Assembly (NCBI GenBank): GCA_905233385.1
Contig: CAJOEH010000003.1
Location: 1-64,000 of the forward strand
Reading direction: 5' to 3'
DNA from: an uncultured Oscillospiraceae bacterium
Lineage (GTDB): Bacteria > Bacillota > Clostridia > Oscillospirales > Oscillospiraceae
DNA: 64,000 nucleotides
In this document: positions 35,951 to 44,454 of the stretch, in pieces
Position numbering within the stretch: position 1 is the stretch's first letter
Layout of the letters: the number at the start of each line of letters is the position of its first letter
Made by a program: the position numbers and the translations under genes
Notes under the pieces: model-generated
Told to the model about the DNA's origin: nothing
What the model saw: the letters and a program-made list of their open reading frames with translations, nothing else
Database searches by the model: none

Positions 35951-37024
35951 TTAATCCTCATTCGGCATAATGATCGCCTGCTGACCGCCGGTGAACGTGA
36001 GATCGATGATCCCCGTCGTGTATTCTTTCTGCTCCTGCACGGCGACTTTGAGGTACTCCAATTTGTACGCAAGGTCATCCGTCGTGCCGAGCATCACCTC
36101 GAAGCGGTCTTCGTACCAGACCGTCAGATTGTACGGCGACGGCACGCTGACGACGGTGATGTCCTTCTCCAGGCGGGACGCTTTGATCTCGCGCAGCAGC
36201 AGCGTCAGCGCGTCGAACTGCTCCTGCGGGCTGATCGCGCTGTCCGCGCTTTCGGCGACGTGGATCTCCTCGCCGATCACAGCCGGCTGGATGACCAGGT
36301 CCTCGACGAACACATGCGACTTCGCTTCATGCTCGTCGACCTGCTCGGTCGCCTTGCCAGCGGCGGTGATCAGATAGTAGTGCCCTCCGGCGTCCGCGAC
36401 CGCGAAGGTCGTTTCGTCCTCCGTCACCGTGATCACCACGGAGTCCGGCAGCGTTCTCGTCACGCGCACGTTCTTGACGTACGGGAGCTGCGCCATCACA
36501 TTTCCCGCGATCTCACCGCGCGAGAGGGTCAGCAGGTTGTCGCCGCTCGCGATCCCGGCCGCCTGCACGACTTCCTCGGCGGTGTAATAGCTGTTGCCCT
36601 GCACTTCGACGTTGCGGACGCGGAAGAAGATGATCATGCTGAGGACCAGCGCGACGATTATGCCGCCCATGATGATGATCCGCTTCCATGCTTCCGGGCT
36701 GATGCGATGCCGAACGCGGTGCTTCGCCTGCCGCTTCTGCTTGTTGCGCATCCCGTTGAGGCGGCTGCGTTCCTTGCGCTCCTCGCGTCTGCGCTGCGCC
36801 TCCTCGGCGGCGCGGGAGGATCGTTCTTCCCTTCTGCGCCGCGCTTCTCTGGCGGCCTTGGCCTTCTGCCGCCGTTTCAGCTCCTGCGCCTGCTGCGCCT
36901 GCTGCGCTTCCTCGGCGGCGCGCTGTCTGCGCCGCTGGTTCGCCATGCGGGCGGCGGGAGAATTGCGTTTCTTCTTTCCGTTTGCCGCAGGCCGATTCTG
37001 TTTTCTTCTGTTCTCTTGTTCCAT
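35951..37024 (-). CDS. ftsQ: Division septum protein FtsQ/DivIB
   Basis: 357 residues. A long cytoplasmic tail (about 1-110) is very rich in Arg, Lys, Ala, Glu and Gln and likely forms coiled coil. One transmembrane helix follows (about 112-133, IIIMGGIIVALVLSMIIFF), then a POTRA domain (RVRNVEVQGNSYYTAEEVV, about 134-205) and the extracytoplasmic FtsQ domain. It links early and late divisome proteins. The tail is longer than usual. SD is weak (AAAGAG). It starts 13 bp after murA. Confidence 0.9.
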   Translation of the reverse strand: MEQENRRKQNRPAANGKKKRNSPAARMANQRRRQRAAEEAQQAQQAQELKRRQKAKAAREARRRREERSSRAAEEAQRRREERKERSRLNGMRNKQKRQAKHRVRHRISPEAWKRIIIMGGIIVALVLSMIIFFRVRNVEVQGNSYYTAEEVVQAAGIASGDNLLTLSRGEIAGNVMAQLPYVKNVRVTRTLPDSVVITVTEDETTFAVADAGGHYYLITAAGKATEQVDEHEAKSHVFVEDLVIQPAVIGEEIHVAESADSAISPQEQFDALTLLLREIKASRLEKDITVVSVPSPYNLTVWYEDRFEVMLGTTDDLAYKLEYLKVAVQEQKEYTTGIIDLTFTGGQQAIIMPNED

Positions 37025-37037
37025 AGGCTCTTTTTCC

Positions 37038-38285
37038 TTACGTACTTTCGATCTGCGCCCCGCAGGCGCGCAGCGATCGGACGAACGAGGCGTACCCTCG
37101 TTCCATATGTTCCGTCTTCGTGATCCGGCTCTCCCCTTCCGCGCGCAGTGCGGCGATCACCATCGCCGCGCCGCCTCGCAGGTCGGTCGCCTCGACTTCC
37201 GCGCCGTGCAGGCCTCTCACGCCCGTCACCACGGCGTGGCGTTCGGTCGCGGTGATCCTCGCCCCCATTGCCCGGAGGGCGGGCACGTGCCGCATTCGGT
37301 CGGAAAAGATCGTTTCTTCAAAAACGCTGACGCCCTCTGCGGTCGCCATCGCAGCCATGACCGGCGCCTGCGCATCCGTCGGGAAGCCGTCGTAGGGCGC
37401 GGTGATGATCGGGCTGACGGCGGTGAGGCGGTCGCAGCGGACGATGATCTCGCCCGGTCGCCGCGCGATCTCGCAGCCGCCGCGCTCCAGCGTTTCCGTG
37501 ACCGCCCGCAGGTGCGCAGGTTCCGCGCCCTGCAGGACGAGCCTGCCGCGCGTCGCCGCCGCCGCGGCAAGATAGGTCGCCGCCTCCATGCGGTCCGGCA
37601 TGACGGTGTATTTTGTCCCGTGCAGCGGTTTCCCGCCGTCGACGCGCAGGACGGAAGTCCCCGCGCCGTCGATCTTCGCGCCGCAGGCGCACAGAAAACC
37701 GATCAGGTCGCCGATCTCCGGCTCACGCGCCGCGTTGCAGATCGTGGTCTCGCCCTCGCAGGCAAGCGCCGCAAGGAGCAGGTTTTCCGTCGCTCCCACG
37801 CTGGGAAACGGCAGCGCGACCGTGCAGCCGCGCAGGCGGTCGCCTTTGCAGCGCAGGGTCTCCCCGTCATATTCGCAGTCCGCGCCCATCAGGCGCAGGC
37901 CGAGGATATGGAGGTCGATCGGGCGCTGTCCGAGGACGCAGCCGCCGGGAGCGGACAGGCGCGCGGTTCCGAAGCGGGCAAGCAGCGCGCCTAAAAAGAT
38001 GATCGCCGCCCGCATTTTTCGCATGAGTTCTTCCGGGATCTCCCGCTCTTCCGCCGCGCCGGTGTCGACGAACGCCCGCGCGCCTTCGCGCCGCGCCGTA
38101 CAGCCGAGCGACCGCAAGATCTCGAACGCCGTTTCGACGTCGGAGATCTCCGGACAGTTATCGATCGTATACTGGCCGCCGCAGACCAGAGTCGCGGCGA
38201 GGATCGGCAGCACGCTGTTCTTCGCGCCGTGGATCGCCACCGCGCCCTCCAGCGGTCTGCCGCCGATGATCCGATACGCCCCCAT
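37038..38285 (-). CDS. murA: UDP-N-acetylglucosamine 1-carboxyvinyltransferase
   Basis: 415 residues. It adds enolpyruvate to UDP-GlcNAc, the first committed peptidoglycan step, and is the target of fosfomycin. The catalytic cysteine motif is intact (APGGCVLGQRPIDLH, Cys near 117), so natural Cys-to-Asp resistance is not expected. The N-terminal KN motif (IHGAKNSVLPILAATL) is present. A TTG two codons earlier is only one base from the SD; the ATG at 38283-38285 is seven bases from GGAGG and is used. Confidence 0.95.
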   Translation of the reverse strand: MGAYRIIGGRPLEGAVAIHGAKNSVLPILAATLVCGGQYTIDNCPEISDVETAFEILRSLGCTARREGARAFVDTGAAEEREIPEELMRKMRAAIIFLGALLARFGTARLSAPGGCVLGQRPIDLHILGLRLMGADCEYDGETLRCKGDRLRGCTVALPFPSVGATENLLLAALACEGETTICNAAREPEIGDLIGFLCACGAKIDGAGTSVLRVDGGKPLHGTKYTVMPDRMEAATYLAAAAATRGRLVLQGAEPAHLRAVTETLERGGCEIARRPGEIIVRCDRLTAVSPIITAPYDGFPTDAQAPVMAAMATAEGVSVFEETIFSDRMRHVPALRAMGARITATERHAVVTGVRGLHGAEVEATDLRGGAAMVIAALRAEGESRITKTEHMERGYASFVRSLRACGAQIEST

Positions 38286-38335
38286 AGGCAAACCTCCGTA
38301 ACGGAAATTTGCCCCATTCTATGCAGGGCGGACGG

Positions 38336-39460
38336 TTATCGTGTTTTTGCCAGGTCGACGATGATCTGATAGATGCGCTCCGCCGAGTCGATCACCGCGA
38401 CGTCGCGCAGCGCGCTGCGCATCTTTTGGCAGCGTTCCTTGTCTTCCAGGAGTTCTTTCGCGGCGCGGTAGAGCACCTCGCCGTCGCAGTCGCTCTCGCG
38501 GATGACGACCGCCGCGCCGTGCTGTTCCAGAATGCGCGCATTCTTCTCCTGATGGTTGTTCGTCACGTTCGGCGACGGAACGATGATGCACGGCGTTCCC
38601 GCCGCGGCGATCTCGTTGAGGGTCGACGCGCCCGCGCGGCTGATGAAGAGATCGGCAGCCGCCATGACCGTCGGCATATTATAGATGTATTCCTGCATCT
38701 GCACCAGCGGGTGCGCGGCGAGGTCTACACCGAGGTTTTTCACGTAATCCGGCATCCAGCGCCAGCCGAAGGAGCCGGTCGCGTGGATGTGGCGGTATTT
38801 GTTTTCCGCGCATTCCAGCTTCATGAACTGCGCGATCTTTTTGTTCATTTCTCTAGCGCCGAGGCTGCCCCACGCCGACACGATGAGGGGCTTGTCGTCC
38901 AGGCCCAGCGCTTTGCGCGCGTCTTCCCGTTTTGTGAAGACGAATTCCTCGCGCACCGGCATCCCGACGGGAATGACGCGGTCCGCGTTCTTATACTCCG
39001 ATCTGCTTTCGGCAAAGCTGACTAAGATTTTGTCCACCTTATCGCAGACCAGCTTCGTCGCGAGTCCCGGCACGGCGTTCGCCTCGTGCAGGGCGGTGGG
39101 GATCCCGTTTTTCACGCCCTGCCGCAGCATCGGGTAGCTCGCGTAGCCGCCCGTGCCGAGGATGACGTCCGGCTGAAAGTCCTTGATGATCCGGTCCGCC
39201 CGGCGCAGCGCCCTGCGGAGGATGACGACCGCTTTCGCGTTGTGCCACAGCGCCGTCGGCTTCAGGCTGCGCAGATAATTGGAAATGCGGACGGTCTCGA
39301 TCCGGAAGCCCTCGCGCGGAACCAGTTCCGTCTCCATGCCGTCGTCCGCGCCGACAAACAGAATGTCGCAGTCCGGCTTGCGTTCTTTCAGGATCTTGGC
39401 GACCGCGATTGCCGGATTGATATGTCCTCCGGTGCCGCCGCAGGTGAAAACGACCTTCAT
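38336..39460 (-). CDS. murG: Undecaprenyl-pyrophosphoryl-muramoylpentapeptide GlcNAc transferase
   Basis: 374 residues, a membrane-associated GT28 enzyme that turns lipid I into lipid II on the inner face of the membrane. Motifs are TCGGTGGHINPAIAVA (about 6-21) and the C-terminal SRAGASTLNEIAAAG. AAAGGAGG lies before the ATG. It is slightly longer than most MurG (about 355). It follows ftsW by 12 bp. Confidence 0.96.
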   Translation of the reverse strand: MKVVFTCGGTGGHINPAIAVAKILKERKPDCDILFVGADDGMETELVPREGFRIETVRISNYLRSLKPTALWHNAKAVVILRRALRRADRIIKDFQPDVILGTGGYASYPMLRQGVKNGIPTALHEANAVPGLATKLVCDKVDKILVSFAESRSEYKNADRVIPVGMPVREEFVFTKREDARKALGLDDKPLIVSAWGSLGAREMNKKIAQFMKLECAENKYRHIHATGSFGWRWMPDYVKNLGVDLAAHPLVQMQEYIYNMPTVMAAADLFISRAGASTLNEIAAAGTPCIIVPSPNVTNNHQEKNARILEQHGAAVVIRESDCDGEVLYRAAKELLEDKERCQKMRSALRDVAVIDSAERIYQIIVDLAKTR

Positions 39461-39472
39461 GGATAGCCTCCT

Positions 39473-40621
39473 TTACTTCGGACTTTGGGAAATGCTGCGG
39501 GAGATGTTGAGCACGACGCCGCATTCGGCCAGCTGCATGATGAGCGCCGTGCCTCCCGAGGAGAAAAACGGAAGGGAGATACCCGTCGCGGGCAGCAGAT
39601 TGGTCACGACCGCCGCGTTCAGCAAGACCTGAATGGCGAGCAGGGTCGTCAGCCCCGCCGCCAGCAGCATGGAGAAGCGGTCTCTCGCGTGGATCGCGAT
39701 CCAGTAGCCGCGGATGATCAGCAGGGCGAAAAGGAGCAGAATCGCGATCGCGCCGATGAAGCCGAGCTCCTCGCAGACGATGGAAAAGATATAGTCGTTG
39801 TGCTCCTCCGGCAGGTACAGGTATTTCTGACGGCTTCTGCCAAAGCCGAGGCCGAGCAGACCGCCCGAGCCGATGGCGTATTCGGATTGCAGGATCTGCA
39901 GACCCGTATCCAAAGGATCCGCCTCCGGGTCCCGCCATGCGGAGATGCGGTCGCCGGTATAGCCGCCGCTCAGGAGCAGGAACAGCAGCGCCGCCGCGCC
40001 GAGGGCGGCAACGATGCCGAGGTATTTCAGGTTGACGCCGCCGATCGCCATCATGCAGAAGCACAGTGCGGCGATGATGATGGTGGCGGAAAAGTGCGGC
40101 TCCAGGATCAGCAGGACAGCGATGACGAGCATTGCCGCCGCGCAGAGCAGGAAAATGCGGAAGGAGCGCACCTCCTTCCGGAAGCGCGTCATCACGACGG
40201 AGAGCGAAAGGATGAGAGAAAACTTCGCAACCTCCGACGGCTGAAACTGCGTGAAGCCGAGGCTGATCCAGCGCGTCGCGCCGTTGACGTTCGTGCCGAC
40301 CAGCAGAACCGCCGCCAGCAGGAGCACCGTCGCGCCGTAGATCGCCTTGGAGAGTTTTCGGTACCAGTCATACGGCACGCGGCTGACCGCGAACAGCACC
40401 GCGATCCCCGCCGCCGCGAAGACGAGCTGCGCGGTGAAATAGCTGGCGGAATTGCCTGTGACGTAGTAGGCCCGCGCGTAACTGGCGGAAAACAGCATAA
40501 TGAGACCGATTGCGACAAGAAGCAGCGTCAGGAGCAAATACGGCAGGTCGATCACGCCGAGGTCGTCGACGAGCGCGCGGCTTGCGAGTTCTTCCGTATT
40601 TGACTTCCCTCTTCGGGTCAA
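39473..40621 (-). CDS. ftsW: Lipid II polymerase FtsW (SEDS family)
   Basis: 382 residues and about ten transmembrane helices, with SEDS motifs (LGFGRSRQKYLYLPEEHND, TGISLPFFSSGGTALI). It polymerises septal glycan from lipid II with the partner transpeptidase. Translation starts at TTG (40619-40621) with GGGAGG seven bases before it; no ATG fits. It follows mraY by 28 bp, where murD would usually be. Confidence 0.93.
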   Translation of the reverse strand: MTRRGKSNTEELASRALVDDLGVIDLPYLLLTLLLVAIGLIMLFSASYARAYYVTGNSASYFTAQLVFAAAGIAVLFAVSRVPYDWYRKLSKAIYGATVLLLAAVLLVGTNVNGATRWISLGFTQFQPSEVAKFSLILSLSVVMTRFRKEVRSFRIFLLCAAAMLVIAVLLILEPHFSATIIIAALCFCMMAIGGVNLKYLGIVAALGAAALLFLLLSGGYTGDRISAWRDPEADPLDTGLQILQSEYAIGSGGLLGLGFGRSRQKYLYLPEEHNDYIFSIVCEELGFIGAIAILLLFALLIIRGYWIAIHARDRFSMLLAAGLTTLLAIQVLLNAAVVTNLLPATGISLPFFSSGGTALIMQLAECGVVLNISRSISQSPK

Positions 40622-40649
40622 TGCCGTTCCTCCCTTGCAGAATCAGAAA

Positions 40650-41645
40650 TCAGAACCAGATACGAACGCCGAAGTACGCGACCACGCACATGATCACGGT
40701 GACGAGGACGAAGACCGTCCAAATCTTGACCTCCGACCAGCCGCACATCTCGAAATGGTGGTGAATCGGCGCCATTTTGAAGACCCGCTTACCGTGGGTC
40801 AGCTTGAAGTAGCTGACCTGGATGATGTCGGACAGGGTCTCGATGATATAGATCAGGCCGACGAGCAGCAGTACCAGCGGCATATCCAGCGCGAACGCCA
40901 TGCCGACGACCGCGCCGCCGAGGAACAGAGAGCCGGTATCGCCCATGAAGACCTTCGCCGGGTGGAAGTTGTAGCAAAGGAAGCCGCCCAGACCGCCGAG
41001 CAGAGCCGCCGGGAAGGTCGCGAGGCCCGCCTTTTTCAGGCCCATGGCGACGATGACGAAGAACGCCATGACCGGCATCGTCACGCCGGACGCCAGTCCG
41101 TCGATGCCGTCGGTCAGATTGACCGCGTTCACGCAGCCGACGATCGCGAAGACCGCAACCGCCAGATAGAGCAGGGTCGGCACGTGCGCGACCGGCTCCT
41201 TAACGAAGGGGATGTAAAGATCGTACTTGAGATTGCCGGTGAAGTGCATCGCGGCGAGGAAGATCGCGGCGGCGAGCACCTGAAGCAGGAGCTTCTGCGT
41301 CCCGGTCAGGCCGAGATTGCGCTTTTTCTTCACCTTGATGAAATCATCGTAGAAGCCGATCAGGCCGAACATCAGCGCAAGCGCCAGCACGAGCAGATGG
41401 CTGTAGTCGCCGTCGCGCATCGCAAGCCAGCCGGTGAAGACGCAGAGGATCGACGCGGCGATAAACATCAGGCCGCCCATCGTCGGCGTTCCCGCCTTGC
41501 TGTTGTGCCACTTGGGGCCGATCTCTTTGATCGACTGTCCCGCCTTCAGCGCGCGCAGCGCGGGCAGCAGCACCTTGCCGAGCAGCAGCGCGAGCACGAA
41601 GCCCGCGACGACGGAGATCAGTACCGTCAACAACGTTCTATCCAT
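40650..41645 (-). CDS. mraY: Phospho-N-acetylmuramoyl-pentapeptide transferase
   Basis: 331 residues with about ten helices. It moves phospho-MurNAc-pentapeptide to undecaprenyl phosphate to form lipid I. Motifs include GFYDDFIKV, NLTDGIDGLASG and HHHFEMCGW. GGAGGG precedes the ATG, which overlaps the murF end by 8 bp. Confidence 0.95.
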   Translation of the reverse strand: MDRTLLTVLISVVAGFVLALLLGKVLLPALRALKAGQSIKEIGPKWHNSKAGTPTMGGLMFIAASILCVFTGWLAMRDGDYSHLLVLALALMFGLIGFYDDFIKVKKKRNLGLTGTQKLLLQVLAAAIFLAAMHFTGNLKYDLYIPFVKEPVAHVPTLLYLAVAVFAIVGCVNAVNLTDGIDGLASGVTMPVMAFFVIVAMGLKKAGLATFPAALLGGLGGFLCYNFHPAKVFMGDTGSLFLGGAVVGMAFALDMPLVLLLVGLIYIIETLSDIIQVSYFKLTHGKRVFKMAPIHHHFEMCGWSEVKIWTVFVLVTVIMCVVAYFGVRIWF

Positions 41646-43011
41646 TCTCTTTCCCTCCGATTTCGCTTGTATCGAGGTTTTGGAGCACCCGCTCCATTTT
41701 CATGCCGCGGCTGCCCTTGACCAGGAGGGTGTCTCCCGGCAATAGCGCCGCCTGCAGGGCCGCCGTCAGGGCTTCGCGCGTGTCGAACGTTCGGGCGTAT
41801 CGGATGCCCGCGTCCGACGCGCCGCGGACGTATTCCTCGCTGTTTTCGCCGTAGGCGAAGAGGAGATCCGCCGTTGCGGCGGCCTCTTTGCCGACGAGAT
41901 AATGCGCCTGCGGCGCAAAGCTTCCGAGCTCGAGCATGCCGCCGAACACCGCGATCTTCCGGCCTTTCGCGCGGGCGAGCACTTTCAGCGCCGCCCGCAT
42001 GGATTCGGGTCCCGCGTTGTAGCAGTCTTCGATGATATGCAGGCCGTCGCGGTCGTACGTCTTCTGCCGCATCCCGCTGTGACGGAAGGTCAGAAGTCCT
42101 TCGCGGATCTGCGCCTCCGTCAGCCCGCAGTACAGGCCGACGGTCACGGCGGCGAGCGCGTCGACGACGTTGTGCTCGCCGACCGTGGGCAGGGTGAGCG
42201 CAAGGCGTTTACCGAAGCCGACCGCGGTGAATTCGGTCTGCTTCTCCCCCGCTGCAATCTCTTCGGCGTAAACCGTGTTCTGTCTGCCGAGGCCGAAGGT
42301 CAGCGCGTGATACTGCGGCGCGACCGCGGAAAGCAGGTCGTTGTCGCCGTTGAAGATCGCGACGCCGCCCGGCCGGAGCCCCTCCATGATTTCCAGTTTC
42401 GCTTTGAGAATCCCCTCGCGGGAGCCGAGGTTTTCAATATGCATCGTGCCGACGTTGGTGATGACGGCGATGTCCGGCTGCGCGATGCGGGTCAGCAGGG
42501 AGATCTCTCCGAAATGGTTCATGCCCATTTCCAGCACCGCCGCCTCGCAGGTTTCATCCATTTCGAGCACGGTCACGGGAAGGCCGATGCCGTTGTTGTA
42601 GTTTTTCTCCGTCCAGTGCGTCTTGAACGCCGTGTCCAGCACGGCGGCGATCATGCCCTTCGTCGTCGTCTTGCCGACGCTGCCGGTGACGCCGACGACT
42701 TTGATCTGCAGCGACTCGCGCCAACAGCGCGCGATCTCCTGCAGGGCTTTGACCGTGTCTTCGGCGTAGATTGCCGGGATCGAAGGATCCAGCGGTTTGC
42801 TCGCCAGCACGGCCGCCGCGCCCTTTTGCATGGCGGTTCCGGCATAGGCATGGCCGTCCCGGTCGCCGATGATGGCGACGAACAGCTCGCCCGGTTGCAG
42901 TTCCCTCGAATCAAAATTCGCGCCGCTGAACGCAAGATCGGCAAACTGCGGTTCGACCGTTCCGCCGCACCACTGCGCCGCCTGTCTCAGCGTGATTCTT
43001 CCGTTTCGCAT
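41638..43011 (-). CDS. murF: UDP-MurNAc-tripeptide:D-alanyl-D-alanine ligase
   Basis: 457 residues. It adds D-Ala-D-Ala to the stem peptide. The Mur ligase ATP loop GVTGSVGKTTTK is at about 107-118, followed by the YNNGIGLPVTVLEM motif typical of MurF. The ATG has no strong SD and overlaps the end of murE by about 25 bp, so coupling is likely. Confidence 0.95.
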   Translation of the reverse strand: MRNGRITLRQAAQWCGGTVEPQFADLAFSGANFDSRELQPGELFVAIIGDRDGHAYAGTAMQKGAAAVLASKPLDPSIPAIYAEDTVKALQEIARCWRESLQIKVVGVTGSVGKTTTKGMIAAVLDTAFKTHWTEKNYNNGIGLPVTVLEMDETCEAAVLEMGMNHFGEISLLTRIAQPDIAVITNVGTMHIENLGSREGILKAKLEIMEGLRPGGVAIFNGDNDLLSAVAPQYHALTFGLGRQNTVYAEEIAAGEKQTEFTAVGFGKRLALTLPTVGEHNVVDALAAVTVGLYCGLTEAQIREGLLTFRHSGMRQKTYDRDGLHIIEDCYNAGPESMRAALKVLARAKGRKIAVFGGMLELGSFAPQAHYLVGKEAAATADLLFAYGENSEEYVRGASDAGIRYARTFDTREALTAALQAALLPGDTLLVKGSRGMKMERVLQNLDTSEIGGKENG

Positions 43012-44444
43012 AGTGCGGCGGCTACCTCCTCGCGTTCGTCCAGATGCGTTTTTTCCGTGCCGATGACCTGGTAGGTCTCGTGTCCCTTGCCCGCCAGCAC
43101 GATCACGTCGTCCTTTTGCGCAATGCGCATGGCGAGGCGGATCGCCTTGCGGCGGTTTTCCTCAACCAGAACAGGCGTTTCCGTTCCGCTGATGCCGGCG
43201 AGAATGTCGTTGATGATCGCCCTCGGTTCTTCCGTCCGCGGATTGTCGGACGTCACGATCACGAGATCGGCCAGCCGCACGGCGATCTGCCCCATGACGG
43301 GCCGCTTCGTGCGGTCGCGGTCGCCTCCGCAGCCGAACACCGCGATCAGCCTGCCCTTGCAGAAGTCGCGCACGGAGCGGAGGATCTTTTCCATGCCGTC
43401 CGGCGTATGGGCGTAGTCGATCAGAACGGTATAGTCCTTGCCCGGGGTCGGGACGACCTCGATGCGTCCCTTGACCGGCTTCGCGAGGCTGAGCGCCTCC
43501 GCCGCCTCCGCCAGCGGGATGTCGAGCCGGCGGGCGATACCCAGGGCGATCAGCGCATTGCCGACCGTAAAGCGTCCGGGGATGCCGAGGCGGATGTGCG
43601 CCCGCTGCCTTCCCTCGAACACGTTCATTTCGATATGGTCCGCGCCGAGCTCGATCTCCTCCGCGCGGAGATCGGCGTCGCGTTCCACGCCGACAGTATA
43701 CACGCTGCAGGTCGATCCGTCAATCATCGTCTTGCTCGCGGGATCGTTCACGTTGAAGACGCCGCGGTCGCAATGACGGAACAGGATCGCCTTCGCCTTG
43801 CCGTATTCCTCCATCGTTTTGTGGAAGTCCAGATGGTCCTCGGTCAGGTTGGTGAACGCACCGACGCGGAAGTGAATATTCGCCGCGCGGTGAAGGAACA
43901 GCGCGTGGGAGGACACTTCCATGACGACGTGCGTGCAGCCCGCGTCAGCCATTTTCGCTAGCAGGCCCTGCAGATCGAAGCTTTCCGGGGTCGTGCGCTC
44001 GGTTTCCAGGACTTCGTCGCCGATCAGATTGCAGATCGTGCCGATCAGGCCGACCTTCGCGCCGATCGCGTTTTCCAGCAGAGCTTTCAGCAGATAGGTC
44101 ACGGAGGTCTTGCCGTTCGTGCCGGTCACGCCGATCACCTGCATCTTTTCCGACGGGTCGCCGTACCAGTTCGCGCCGAGCTTCGAGAGCGCTTCCCGGG
44201 AGGAGCGCACCCGCACCCACGGCACGGTTTCCGGTGTCTCGCGCTCACACAGCACCACCGCCGCGCCCCTTTGCACGGCGTCTGGGATGTACTTGTGGCC
44301 GTCCGTCGCGTAGCCGGGTACGGCGACGAAAAGGTCGCCCGCGGCCACGTCCCGCGAGGAATAGCGCACGCCGCCGATCTCCAGATCCATCGGCGCGTTG
44401 GTCTCCAGTATCTCTATTCCGTTCAGGAGCTTCTGTAATCTCAT
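42987..44444 (-). CDS. murE: UDP-MurNAc-L-Ala-D-Glu:meso-diaminopimelate ligase
   Basis: 485 residues with the ATP loop GVTGTNGKTSVTYL and the motif SDNPRTEEP. The DNPR motif selects meso-diaminopimelate over lysine, which predicts the wall chemistry of this organism. A longer frame reaches 44480, but the ATG at 44442-44444 has AAGGAG six bases before it and lies after the PBP stop. Confidence 0.95.
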   Translation of the reverse strand: MRLQKLLNGIEILETNAPMDLEIGGVRYSSRDVAAGDLFVAVPGYATDGHKYIPDAVQRGAAVVLCERETPETVPWVRVRSSREALSKLGANWYGDPSEKMQVIGVTGTNGKTSVTYLLKALLENAIGAKVGLIGTICNLIGDEVLETERTTPESFDLQGLLAKMADAGCTHVVMEVSSHALFLHRAANIHFRVGAFTNLTEDHLDFHKTMEEYGKAKAILFRHCDRGVFNVNDPASKTMIDGSTCSVYTVGVERDADLRAEEIELGADHIEMNVFEGRQRAHIRLGIPGRFTVGNALIALGIARRLDIPLAEAAEALSLAKPVKGRIEVVPTPGKDYTVLIDYAHTPDGMEKILRSVRDFCKGRLIAVFGCGGDRDRTKRPVMGQIAVRLADLVIVTSDNPRTEEPRAIINDILAGISGTETPVLVEENRRKAIRLAMRIAQKDDVIVLAGKGHETYQVIGTEKTHLDEREEVAAALCETEESR

Positions 44445-44454
44445 ATGCTTCTCC